From NCBI RefSeq assembly GCF_954871325.1, contig NC_088775.1:31721561-31785560 (forward strand): a stretch of DNA of 64,000 nt. The letters run 5' to 3'. This document shows positions 48,923 to 60,839 of this stretch, piece by piece. The stretch is from Gordionus sp. m RMFG-2023 (Eukaryota; Nematomorpha; Gordioida; Chordodea; Parachordodidae). The notes under the pieces were generated by a model. That model did not search any database. It was not told the DNA's origin and was given only the letters and a program-made list of their open reading frames with translations. Numbering within the stretch: the stretch's first letter is position 1; each line of letters begins with the position of its first letter. A program made the position numbers and the translations under genes.

Positions 48923-51900
48923 CAGAGTTGTTAAAAGATCGAATCAAAAGATCGACGATCCTGGATTCGATCACAAATTTGTCAATTTTACGAGATTTAT
49001 GATTCTGACTTAAATTGAGGATCGAGATCATTTTGTTTAAAATTCGATCCCGTTTTAAAAATTAATTTTTTACTTAAAAAGCAATAAATAAAATAAAAAT
49101 TTTGAAAATTAAATTAAAATATTATTTTTAAAAAAAATATCTATCTTCATATTTTATCAACTTCCATTCCACCATTTATTTTATAGATATATTTATTCAT
49201 TTCCTAAATTTTACGAGATTTAGAGCTCTTACAAGCTATTTAATATAAATTTATAAATTTATAATAATATATTAATATTTATTTTAATAGGTAAATGTAA
49301 TGTCCATTATAGATTTAGAAGATTCTATTGCTTCTACTATTGATGTAACAGCAGATATAAGTGAGAATGAGAATCTTTTAACATTTTTGAAATTACGTAA
49401 GTATTTTACTTTATGTGAAATGGATGAAAGCAACTCTTATAATATGATCAGCACCAAATGCTGTCTCTGTAAGAAAATAATATCATCTTCCAAAATATCA
49501 TCCTCGAACTTAAAGAGACATTTACAAGTAATTCTTTTAAATTTTTTTTATTTGATAATCTTAATGTCAACATGTCTAAATTTAATTTATTACATTCCTG
49601 AGTTGAGCAGGTCCTACAGAAATAGAATCTAGATACAGATTCTTTATAAAAAAAATCAATTATTAGATACAGTATAATTAATAAAATATTTGATGAAGAG
49701 TTAATCTTGGTTTTGTTATTTATATATAATAATTAGGCATTTATTTTTTAATATTACTATTATATTAGTTTAATTTTCAAAAGAAGAGTATTTATAATAA
49801 ATGGAAGTGTAATAACTAATAATTAAGCCTTTATAATGTATTTTGACTTTCTTTAATATAATTAAAACATCCAGTTCAATGTTATTTGTATTGAACTTAG
49901 CAATGTTTCACCAAAAGAAAAATAAATATCTATTCTATTATTTCTTTATTATAATATGTTAAATCTAATCAATTAGTATTATAGTTTCAGTTTGAGCTTG
50001 ATTATATAATCCTCGACAACATTTTTAGGGCTTTTTTTAATAATATTTTTTGAATTGAAAGTATTTTTTGTATCATTTGACTCAATCCATAAGTTCTTAA
50101 ATGCCAAAAAGCCTCATTATATTCATAATAGGAAAATACTTTATCAAAATCTTTGGCCCATATCATCTTAGGCAACTTTTAATAATGATAGACAATATTG
50201 TAAACTTAAATTTTTAAGATAACCTACCCCCTTTTAACCACTAATAAAACATACTTTAATATGTTTAACAATTTTTGTTGAACCCTTAATCCATATTTCT
50301 TAAATGCCAAAAAGGCAATTTATATTCATATATAGGAAAATATTTTATCAAAATCTTTAGCCCATATCATCTTGTGCAGCTTTTAATAATGATAGACAAA
50401 GACTATATTGTAAACTTAAAATTTAAAATAACCTATATGAACCATTTTTAACCATATATAAATTAAATAATATACTTTAATATGTTTAACAAAATTTGTA
50501 TTGAACTCTTTATCATTTTTTTGTTTATATAGGTTTTACATTCAGCCTGTACATTTTTTTTTTAACTTAAAATTTCCATATAAAATTTTAAAAATGAAAT
50601 TTGATTCAGGAGAAGTTATTTTCATCCAACTTTGATACATACTATTTTTTTCTTTTATAAAGAAAAAGCAGTGAATTTAAAAATGAGATTACCAAACACC
50701 TCAACGAATTCTCTACATAAAAAAATATATCACTGCAAAACCAAAGTGGTTCTGGTTGCAAATCCAGTCAATTTAAATTAAATTTTAACAATCTAAACAT
50801 TCCAGCTGTATCGCAAAAAACGGCAGACAAAGTTATCATGGATTTTATTATTGACACCTTTCAACAACTGTCTCTGGTTGATGATGCTTCATTTGAAAAA
50901 ATGATTAAAACTTTTTCTCCTGCGACAAAAATTATTTGTCGCCAAACACTGGGCAACAAGATATCTACTTCCTTCTCTTATATAACGACAAATCTTATAA
51001 GAGATTTGTCTGAAGTTTCTTATGTATGCACCACTGCTGATTGTTGGAGTCGTCATCGAAGGTATATCCCACGTTCTATAAAATTCATAATAAGGTGGTA
51101 AAGATGGTGACTGACAATGGAACCAACTTTGTCAAGGCATTTAAGTAATATTTATATTTAGCAAAAAATATTTAAATAAATTTATTTTTTCTAGAGTTTT
51201 TGGAGAAAATGAAGAAGATAGTAGTGAGGATATGGATTGGATGGCATATTATCCGTTGATGACCCAATTATTCCTACTATCAGCCTACCAAAACATCAAC
51301 GTTGTTGTTGCCATAATATTAACCTTATTGCAACAACAGATGCGGAGATGGCAGATAGTGATCTCAATTATAAACGAATATCTAGATCCACTTTTGCAAA
51401 ATGTTTTGCTTTAGTTAATAAACAAAATATGTCGTCAAAAATGGCGGATATTTTATTGGAGAAATTGGGAAGATATTTAATAGCTCCCAACAAGACAAGT
51501 TGGAATTCTTATTACCAATCCATGAAATTAATAGATATGCTTTCTGAAAAGTTTTCAGATATGTGATCAAATTGGATTTGCAATGTTTAGGCAAGAGGAA
51601 TGTTTTTTTATTAAAGAGTATGCAACAGTAATACAATGATATTCTCTAAATAAATTTAAATTTTATAGGTTATGGAACCTTTGGCGATCTCGTTAAAAAT
51701 CTTGGAACGGGAGGATATTATGGAGCAGGGATATCTAACTCCCGTTCTATCGATATTGATAGATAAATTAACAAAATTTAGCTGCCTGCGGTATTGTCAG
51801 TCCCTCGTAGATAGTGTTCTTAGAGGTATTGATAAAAGGTAATATTTTTTTATGCAATTATTTTATATTATCAGATATCTGCAAAATATATTAAAAAATT

Positions 51901-53008
51901 GCAAAGATCTGGCAAATTTAGTAAAATATTTTTAACAGGCCAGTTCTACTAAACCTCTGATATCTAGTAAAATATTAATGGGCCTTTGAAGACATTAAAA
52001 TTTATTAGATTATTTGAATTTTAAAATATTTTGATTAATATTCTTTGTAAATAAATTACAATGTTAATTTCTTTGTATATTAAGTATTAAGTTTACATTT
52101 AATCAATATTTATGATATGACCCAAATATAAATAAATACCATACAGATGATGTGCCAGACTTGACTGTGAAATTTAAAAGGGTTAAGTTTTGCAGATACT
52201 CGATTTGATTTATATGAATAAAATGAACACTTATTTAATAATAAATTAATTATCATTTCATAATATAGATTTCCTTCACTGTATGAAGACGGTAACATTT
52301 TGGCAGCCATGATTCACCCTAAATTTAAACTTAATTGGCCTTATATTAATCTGCCACAAAATATGATGGTGAAACAAAAATTAGTTGCCCATTTGGAAAA
52401 TATGCAGGAACAACCATATGCGGATACCTCAAATGAATGTATGGATGACATTGATGCTTTTTTTTGGGAAAAATACTGTACAAAATGCTTGTTCCGTTAA
52501 AAATTTTTTTATTCAAATGATGATTCCATGAATATTTTTAATACTTATATTAATTTTAAAAAAATATTTATTGAATATAATACACCTTTGCCATCCTTGT
52601 TTAGTAAAGCTAAACATGTTCTAAATGAAAGACGCGGATGTTTAAATGATGATAATTTACAAAAGATTTTATTATTAAAAGTTAATTTTAATTATAAATA
52701 AATATATTATAATTGTTATATTTATTATTCAATTACAATAAATTTCTACCATATTTAATTTATTTTTATATTAGTTAATTTTGCATCGGTTATATTATAT
52801 TATTATTCAATTACAATAAATTTATAACATATATTAGTTAATTTTGCATCGGTTAGAAATTTCCTTCAGAAATTTAAATAGAAAAAAAGATCGTGATCAC
52901 GATCGCGATCTTTTTTTTTAAAAGGTCGATCCTGGATTTCGATCCTCATTTTTTGAAAAGATCGTGATCGGGATTCGATCGTTTTAAAAAGATCGGTTAA
53001 CAAGCCTG
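48923..53008 (+). mobile_element. hAT transposon, near-complete copy 2
   Basis: Same element as 43390-47601, differing by scattered substitutions and small indels; the first 110-codon frame (49300-49632) is identical in protein. Ends are CAGAGTTGTTAAAAGATC and the complement of CAGGCTTGTTAACCGATC. Flanks AATTTACA (48915-48922) and AATATACA (53009-53016) are an 8-bp duplication with one mismatch, different from copy 1, so the two are independent insertions. Copy 2 keeps VTDNGTNFVKAFK, with the usual TDNGTN, and KHVLNERRGCLNDDN of the dimerisation region, both damaged in copy 1. It lacks the exon segment equivalent to 45551-45690 and has TRWNS changed to TSWNS. Neither copy looks able to encode a full transposase. 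Confidence 0.88.
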
Positions 53009-54409
53009 AATATACAGCTAATCTATAGTTGTAAGAGATTACGAATCTACAAATTATCTTGTAAAAGTAAGATCGCCTCTAGTTCCATTAAGAATTTTTA
53101 TTTCTTCGTTGGTAATAACAAATTCAACTAAAAAATTTCTACATAATATGTTTATGGCCTCTATATTCTAGAAATAAAAAAAATATGAAATCAACAATAC
53201 CTTGTTAATAGTAGACATCATACTATTCCATCTCGTTGCTACGTCCATTGGAATTTTAGTTACACCGAAGCATGTATTCTTGCATAAATTTAGGGCTTCT
53301 ATGTAGCTTTTTTAGCATATCAGTTTTTTTTAATTTTGATTGAAATGAATCCAGAGCTTCCCTCACAAGCAAATTAATTATATGTACTATGCACCTAACT
53401 ATAAAATTTTTTATTATATTTTGTATAAAATGTTCTTTTAAACTCGGTAACTAATATTATGATATCATGAGCTATGGATCCTCACCTATAGTGTGGGTGA
53501 GCCAATTTAATCAGGTCCAATAAAAAACTTATTATGGCTACCATTAATTATCTATGTAATGAAGAGTTATTGCAAGGTCAGATAATGAATTTAACCCAGT
53601 CCAAATATCGGTGGTAATCGACAATTGGCTTGTCACATTATTTAAGTTTTAGATAATTTGTTTTTTAGCCAAATTATAAATATTAGATAAATGTTAAGAA
53701 GATATCTGTCGACACCAAATCTTAATGTTTTTGTTAACATATTTAAATATATCTCCATAGGATTCACTATCGAATATATGAAATGTTATTTTTATAAAAT
53801 ATCTAAGAATTAGTTTATTCAAATGGGTATTTTCTATATTTCTCAGTTTTCTTACAACCATACAAGGTTTCTGATGCCATGCGTGGATTTTCACTTTCTA
53901 ATACGTTGGGATTCACTTTTCTCGTATGGTTTTTTAAATTAGCTTTAATTAAAAATATAGTAAAATTATTGAAGCATATTATGCTTGTTGCAATACTTAC
54001 CTTGTAGTGCACCATTATGTTTGCATTTTCGCCTATGGCATATCTGTAAAGTTGGATTGTTGGATTTATTAATTGAAAGACTATCTAATCGAAAAGTTGT
54101 CTCCTCTTCTAATTCTCTGGTGGAACTAAACCGGATTTGCGTCTACATTAAAAAAAATAAAATTAATAGCATTTCAATATAGTATATTTAATCAATAGAG
54201 TGAAACGAGTGTTAAAAATAAACTAACAATAAAAGGGGGTAAACATAATAAGATTTTATTTTAATTTAATACATATTGAAATTAAATATGGACAAGCAAT
54301 TATTACCAAGATTAATGGCTGAAAATAAATGTGTTGGAAATTTAATTTAAAATAAAAAAAATGTGTTATAGTAAAATATTTATTAATTTTTTTTAATTTT
54401 TCTTAAATT

Positions 54410-56672
54410 TTTTTTTTTGATATATGACATATTTTATTACATTCTCTATATTATAATGTTAATATTTAAATAATAAATCAAAAATATATATAGAAATAAA
54501 ATTATTATTAAAATTAACATATCAAATATAAAATAAAATAAAACAATATTATATAAAAACGGAGGTGAGACTTTCCTGAAGATCTTCCCATCCCTATAAA
54601 AACTAATTTAATCGAAATAGGTAAGGAAGAACTAATTAAAACAGTTTTATCTTTTAATAAAACTCTGCAGGGGGAATTGACTGTTTTCGCCCCTCTTATT
54701 TTCAATTTTTAATTAACACTAAAAATCCTTATCAAGATTCATTTGTAAATTCATTGGTAATGCTTAGTGAAAATATATTGAACAATGATTTACCTAGTCA
54801 AGTTCACCAAATTCTTTATGGCGCAAGATTAATTGCTTTTTCTAAGCCTGATGGTGGAGTTCGGCCAATTGCAATAAGGTCTTTTTTAGGAGACTATTAG
54901 CTAAGATAATCGTTGAGCGCATCAAACCTGATGCTTCAAAAATGTTCCAAACATATCAACTAGGCTTTGGTAAAGGGGGATGCTAAATAGCCGCTCACTC
55001 TCTTCGCATATATATCTCCTCCAGACGCCATAGTCTGTAAGCTTGATTTTAAAAATGCTTTTAATTCTTTATTCAGAAAAGCATTTTTGAACATCTTTTA
55101 TGAATTCCCAGTTTATGCAAGATTTATTGAACAGTCTTATGGCTGTAGAACCCCTCTCAAATTCGGGGAATATAAAATTCCATCTGACTAAGGTCAAGGA
55201 GACCCTTTGGGCCCTCTGATCTTTAGTTTAGGTATACATAACCTAGTTCATTGTCTAAAATCCTTTTTTAATTTAGATTTAAACATATGGTATCTAGATG
55301 ATGGTACCATTTGCGGACCTTCTAAAAATATTCTTGCAGCGATAGAATATATAGAGAAGAATTCTCTAAACGCCTTACTCTAAATAAGGCTAAATCTGAA
55401 ATACTTTTTAAATTCAAATACTCTAGAAGTCCAAGGGTTTAAAATTATTAAAAAAAGTGAAATTAATCTTCTAAGATCACCTTTAAGCAGTTTTTCCAAC
55501 TGTGAGGTGTTCGTGGAAAATTTTTTCGAAGGCTTATTAGGACTTGAAACTATTTTAAAAGAAATTCCTTCACACCAGAGCTTTTTTCTTTTAAAAAAAT
55601 ATTTATTTTTACCAAAGATTTTACATATTTTTAGATCTTCTTCCTTTTTTTTAAATAATGAAATTATTAATCGTGTTCATATTTTTTAGAAGTTTATTAG
55701 AAAATATTTTAAATATTAAATTGGAAGATTTTAATTGGGGTTTCTCACAATTACCTTCGAAAATGGGTGGTTTAGATTTATATCCTTTAAATCTTATATC
55801 TCTTTCCTCATTTTTGGCATCGCGTTTGATGAATAACGCCATGATATCTTCTTTTATCTCTCCTAAAGATAACTTTTTAATCTTAGCTCCACCTGAAGCT
55901 GTCTTACCCACAATCTTAACACACCAATCTATTTTCGAACCTTTGATTAAAAATTTTTTTTAAATAATCTCATCAAACCCCCCTTTGGAGTAAATTCAAT
56001 TATTACAGAATGCTGACTGTACTAGTGGTTATGAATGGTTGGAAGAATTTACAAGGCAGGCATGCAAGGCAGGCATGCAAGGCAGGCATGCAAGGCAGGC
56101 ATGCAAGGCAGGCATGCAAGGCAGGCAGCAATTAATTTAGCTATTAGCCGTTCTCTTACCAGGGCCCGAATACCAAACATCCTGAAGCCTACAAATTTAT
56201 CATTAGATGATGGCTTAAGACCAGATGGCTTAACTTCCGTGCCTTGGTTTTTAGGGAAATCCTTAATTTGGGACTTCACATGCGTATCTTCTTTCCCAAA
56301 AAATTTAAATTCTAATCCGGTTGATAAATTATATTTTTACACCGATCGTTATCTCTTCCCTTGGACATATGCCAAGCGGAACTTTAAAGTTCTTAAAAAA
56401 TATAGGCGATAAGACAAGAGCCTTTACATCAGAACCAAAAGAATTCTATTTTTTAAACAAAACCTACAAATCACTATTTTAAAATATAATTACTCATGTT
56501 TTTTGGGAACTTGTAGTCCCACCTCGTTTTTATATAATATTGTTTTATTTTATTTTATTTTATATTTGATATGTTAATTTTAATTTTACTATTAATTTTA
56601 TTTCTATATATATTTTTAATTTATTATTTAAATATTAACATTATAATATAGAGAATGTAATAAAATATGTCA
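54410..56672 (+). mobile_element. R2-group LINE copy flanked by long inverted repeats
   Basis: Arms of about 150 bp (54424-54573 and 56514-56672) are nearly perfect inverted copies, for example GACATATTTTATTACATTCT and its complement. A 13-bp direct repeat TTTTTCTTAAATT lies just outside (54397-54409, 56673-56685). Between them, reverse-transcriptase motifs appear on the plus strand: KPDGGVRPIAI (54850), LDFKNAFNS (motif A, 55045), QGDPLGPLIFSL (motif B, 55197), IWYLDDGTI (motif C, 55290), a thumb region (55650-55960), then GYEWLEEF (56025) and the endonuclease segment LRPDGLTSVPW and IWDFTC (56218-56285). Stops and shifts interrupt it. The zinc-knuckle region expected between GYEWLEEF and the endonuclease is occupied by a minisatellite. 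The C-terminal half matches the fragment at 17779-18585. Confidence 0.82.
56053..56129 (+). repeat. 13-bp minisatellite inside the LINE frame
   Basis: About six copies of AAGGCAGGCATGC. Because 13 is not a multiple of 3, all three frames cycle, giving a QGRHARQACKAGM-type peptide repeat. It replaces roughly the place where the related copy at 17779 has its CCHC knuckle. Confidence 0.9.
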
Positions 56673-56850
56673 TTTTTCTTAAATTAATATTTAAAAAATG
56701 TTTAATATAGAATCTTTATTTTTCAATAGTAATATTAATTTTTTCCAATTTAAATGAAAACTCCCAATCTTCATCGAGAATTCAAAGACCAAAAGAATAA
56801 ACTAATATTGGAATAAAGAAAAAATAGATATATTTACTAAAATGTAATCA

Positions 56851-57713
56851 ATGCCTGAAAAACAACAGGTGAAAATTAAAGACATCGCAAAATACGTCGA
56901 AATGTCTACAACATTGGACGGGACATTCCCAGATACAAATGGAAATCCTTTAAAAGAATACAGTATTCAAAAAAGGAAGTTTAAAAAAAGATTCTACAAT
57001 TATTTGATACATCATAAGCTTATTGATAAAAAATAATACTCTTACTATCCATGAGATAATAGAAAATTTACCCCTTGGTAGTCCAAAAACGAAAACAACA
57101 ATTAGCAAATATATCAAAAATAAAGGTTGGTCCAAAAAAAGAGCTGGCAAGGAGCCTGAGAAGAAATACTAATGAGGCAATTAATATTCGTCAAATCAAT
57201 TGTGTAAAGATCTTAAATATCCCAAGAGAAAAATTATATTTCTTAGATGAAACTGGAATAAACTTGCATGTTGTACAAATTTACGTCTGGGCGTACAATG
57301 TTCGTCCAATAATAAATATCCCATCCTCTAAGGGTAAAAATGTAAGCATTCTTTGTATAATTGGAATTGGAGGGGTAATCCATTATAAAATAATCGAAGG
57401 ATTCCGTGATTTTATGACAGAGCTTATCAGTGTCTTACCACCAGATGCAATTATTGTAATAATTAATCTACCCATAGAAGCCATCTTATCGATGCTTATA
57501 AAGATAGAATTGAATACCTACCACCATATTAATTTTTTGGAAGACTTGAAAAATAAATATCGAGCAATCAATCCCCTCTTTAATTTAAGAGATGAAATTA
57601 TTGGGAATATTATTCAGCTCTTACACGGATTTATTCCTTATAATTTTACTAACTTTTACAATCACAAGCAAAGCTATTTGAAGTTGGGTTATCGTGGGCA
57701 ACTGATTAATTAG
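56851..57713 (+). mobile_element. Tc1/IS630-type DDE transposase relic
   Basis: The N-terminal helix-turn-helix pieces are in two frames: IKDIAKYVEMS (56875) and, shifted, IHEIIENLPLGSPKTKTTIS to GWSKKRAGKEP (57035-57155). The catalytic part is open at 57075-57713: RRNTNEAINIRQINCVKILN, then FLDETGINLHV with the first aspartate, then the GKNVSILCIIGIGG segment. The second catalytic position (usually IVMDN) reads IVIIN, and the LPPYSPxLNPIE region is only a distant match (NKYRAINPLFNLRDE), so the active site is gone. These enzymes cut and paste at TA. Terminal repeats were not identified. Confidence 0.75.
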
Positions 57714-58382
57714 GTAATCCTTTTAATTGATTTGTATTAATAATTATAATATTAACTCTTTTAATTTCCAAAAAGTTCATTGCTTTTAAAAACTCATTGT
57801 AGCCCCATGGTATGATTATTTGCTAGCAACTTAAATCTAATTTGTAATATTTTTAAATCTCAAAATTTCGGCTATATTTGAAACCATCGATTCACAAATT
57901 TTAAAATGACATTATAAATTTTTCTTATTGCAGTTATAAATTATTACACTTCTTTATAAGCAAATTATCTCTATTATTATATTTTTTTTTCAAGCCATAT
58001 AATCAACTCATATTGTATTTTATTTGATAATTAAAATTTAAAATATAATTTTGAACAATTATTTATTATTTACACAAATAATATTTAAGTACATTCTGTG
58101 GAACAATTAATGCCATTTTTAAATTATTGGCATCTCTTATTGTTACAACTTTTTTGGAAATTGCAAATTGATTTACAATTAATTAACAGATGCACTTCTT
58201 GATGCAGTTATTATGGAGATGGTCTTGTTAGTAATGGTTAAATTGGTAAATTTTATTGATTTATGAACGTTCGTTTTAAAAATGGGGAATCAATTTTTTC
58301 CAAATTAGTTCCAACCCATAGTTTCTCGCCCTCCATTTGGATAATTTCGGCTTTAATATTTTTAGGGCATAGATTTGATCTA
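57714..58382. other. AT-rich stretch without a recognisable gene
   Basis: Nothing coding was recognised. The right end may belong with the minus-strand frame at 58383-58667. Confidence 0.4.
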
Positions 58383-58667
58383 TTAATTTTTATTTATTGG
58401 GATCAGTACGTTATCCCCAATGGATAATTTTATTTTTTTAATTTTATTTTTGTAAACATTACCTTGTTTATTCCTATCTATTAAATAAATATACGAAGGC
58501 AGTCTGGCTAAAATATTTTCGATGCTATTGCCTATTGAGTTTGTAGTATTCTTATCTTTCCATAATTTTGTGTTGCCTATTTTATAGTTCTTTCTCTCCG
58601 AAAGAACATATTCAATATTGTAAAATGATTCGTAGGAATTTCCCCGTTTTATTTTGTGAGCAATCAC
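58383..58667 (-). pseudogene. Unrecognised lysine-rich frame
   Basis: The frame is 94 codons and less AT-biased than its flanks. The product contains NILARLPSYIYLIDRNKQG and KIKLSIGDNVLIPINKN. A basic segment followed by IGDxVLIP is reminiscent of the region after the integrase core in transposon- or integrase-derived proteins, but I cannot assign a family. A weak open continuation lies beyond the stop. Probably transposon debris. Confidence 0.3.
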
Positions 58668-58679
58668 TATACCCTATGA

Positions 58680-59640
58680 TAAAACCTTCACATTTTCAGC
58701 AAAATTTATACCCTGGGTTAATTTTTTTATCGAGATTAAAATAATTTGTGAATTTAGGAAAAGGAAATTCCATATCATCATTATTTTACAAGGATATTAC
58801 AGTCTATATGATCTGTACCAAAAATATCTTCATTATCAATCTCTACTGTCGACATTTAAAATTTTTAATTTTTTTGAAAAATATATTTACAATGCATATT
58901 TTTAAATGTAAATTTAAATTTCAAAATAAAATAAAAAGATTATAATTTTAGAATTAAATAATTAAATTATTATAATAATTTTTTGCTATTTTTGTTAGTA
59001 GCTAGCTATCACTCTTTTTATAAAAAAGGTAGCACGCTAAAGCTATCGATACTAAAAAAAATAGCTACAAACGCGCTACATTAAAAACCCTGCAATTTAA
59101 ATATTTCGGGTTCAGAATTGGAACCGAAAAAAGGATCTAATAAATTGTTTTATCTTTATTTTTTATTTCTTAAAATTCTATCCAAATGGAAATTATGTTA
59201 TGTTGAGGGCCTGGCTACTAAAGAGAGGCTAAGTCATTCTTAACGAGGTTTGTGTTTTGACAGAAAATTTATAAATATCCTAAATTTTAATTTATACTAA
59301 GGGAGATTAGGAATAAACGCATAGAAGAATGATTTTAATCAAATAAATTTTATATTATGTAGGCCAACCCCAACCATTAATACATTAAATGCGATCTATC
59401 TATAATTTTATGTGAAAGTTAATTCTAATAATATGCAAAATAAACATGTGGAATATGTTTATTGATAAATAAAGGACTTCCCAAGTATTTGATAATCATA
59501 TTCAATTTATATAATATGAAAAATTTTATACAAATTCTGACAACCTAATTTTTAGACCCGACCATTTACTGCTATTTAATATTATAGTCTTTAGAGATTT
59601 CCATTACCTTATATTTGTTACTCATATCAAATTATTATTT
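58680..59640. other. AT-rich stretch without a recognisable gene
   Basis: No coding pattern recognised. A short inverted structure around 59000-59070 (AGCTAGCTATCACTC, GGTAGCACGCTAAAGCTA) may be a small MITE remnant. Confidence 0.4.
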
Positions 59641-59966
59641 TTAAACTTTCCCTCCTCTGGGCCTAATCCAGCCCATTAAGAGACCAAGAGTGAATGCTAT
59701 TATTTGAGTAGAAAAATATTTTAATTAGCTTCTATTTTAAAGTCATATCAATATTTTGTGGAATTTTTCCCCCACTCCCTGAGGGTGAGAGACAGACAAG
59801 GGGAAGACATTATAGTCGAGATAGATGGTGTTAACAATTTTATTGTAACTAAATCTAAGGTAGTGAGTATAATATTGTATATATGTAATGCAAAGTGTGA
59901 ACAAAACAAAATTGCGGGGTAAAAAGAACCGGGGATATAATTGATATGTTTTTAAAGGGTCGAATT

Positions 59967-60190
59967 TTATTGTGCCATATGTTCCTCGGGTTCTTCCTCC
60001 ATTTGCCCTATCGGTGCTTCTTCGCCCGTTTCATCTTGGGTGGATAACTTAAGTGTTTTGTCGAAGACTGTCGGGTCGAAGTGTTGCTCCATTTATTCCA
60101 GTCCTTCCGATATTAGACCCTCCACTTCATCTATGTAATGAATGGGGGTTGAAGCTCGGATCCATGGTATGGCGTCCTCAATCTTAGGGA
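59967..60190 (-). pseudogene. GC-richer open stretch, unknown acidic product
   Basis: On the minus strand one frame reads EDAIPWIRASTPIHYIDEVE, then after one in-frame stop HFDPTVFDKTLKLS and an acidic GEEAPIGQMEEEPEEHMAQ, ending at a stop at 59967-59969. GC content is clearly above the neighbourhood, and the residue mix is coding-like. I recognise no domain. It could be the tail of a retroelement protein or of a decayed host gene; no partner exon was found. Confidence 0.35.
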
Positions 60191-60312
60191 GTAGATATTT
60201 GAATTAGCTTTTATTTGATACCCATATCGATATTTTGTGTTGATAAAAATATTCCTGATCACCTAGACCCACCCTCTATAAGTGAATATTATTATTAGAA
60301 TAAAAAAAAAAT

Positions 60313-60836
60313 TTAATTTTCTTTTATTTGATACCCTTATCAAAACAATTATTTTATACACTCACTCCCCCATCCACTCTTCAGACCAAGTCATACCCAT
60401 CAAAAAAAATGAATACTTTCAATCAAAAGATATTAAATTTAGCTATTATTTGATACCCAATATCGATATTTTGTTTTGACAAAAATATTCCTGACCCCCC
60501 AGACCTAGATTCGCCCATTACTGGGAAAAGATTGACCTCCAGTTGAATAGATCTTTTGATTAGATATCAATTGATTTTGATACCCTATATTATACATATC
60601 TTATTTCATAAGGCCAAAAAAACAACATTGAAAATTAATAAATAACAATAAATTTAAGAAATAAAACGAAAGGCTGTAAAACGTTTTTTAAAATAAAGTT
60701 TCTCTTTATCACGATTAAAACGTGATAATAACGTATTATCCTTCCTTAACTTAAAACCCTAAGTTTTTAGTTATCCCTTTAAAACCCGTGATGATCTCGG
60801 ATAGTTTTGATCCCTAAAATTACGACATTTATATGT
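60313..60836 (+). repeat. Dispersed repeat, copy 2 (partner at 32159)
   Basis: Collinear with 32159-32690. Its right end is cut by the Helitron-like terminus at 60840, where the partner continues differently. A TATTTGATACCCATATCG motif also repeats upstream at about 59725 and 60208. Confidence 0.75.
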
Positions 60837-60839
60837 ATA

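Larger units (their letters stand above)
48188..54190 (-). mobile_element. Older minus-strand hAT relic, split by hAT copy 2
   Basis: N-terminal pieces lie at 53016-54190: the end of a BED finger (NLKNHTRKVNPNV, near 53915), a segment with YLKSHFC-unrelated spacer, then QLSITTDIWTGLNS (near 53610) with the first catalytic aspartate, DVATRWNSMM (near 53230) and, after a short intron, EAINMLCRNFLVEFV. The C-terminal part lies on the other side of copy 2 at 48188-48497: EEEIEEYIGEPVV, RFPIFVTMAKDFLS and TMTKKRNR, a standard hAT C-terminus. The order on the minus strand is collinear once copy 2 (48923-53008) is set aside. The stretch 48500-48920 does not read as transposase. It has many stops and is an old dead element. 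Confidence 0.75.

Noticed and set aside
43390-53008. Segmental duplication of a host gene family
   Set aside because: Terminal inverted repeats and two different 8-bp target duplications show separate transposon insertions.
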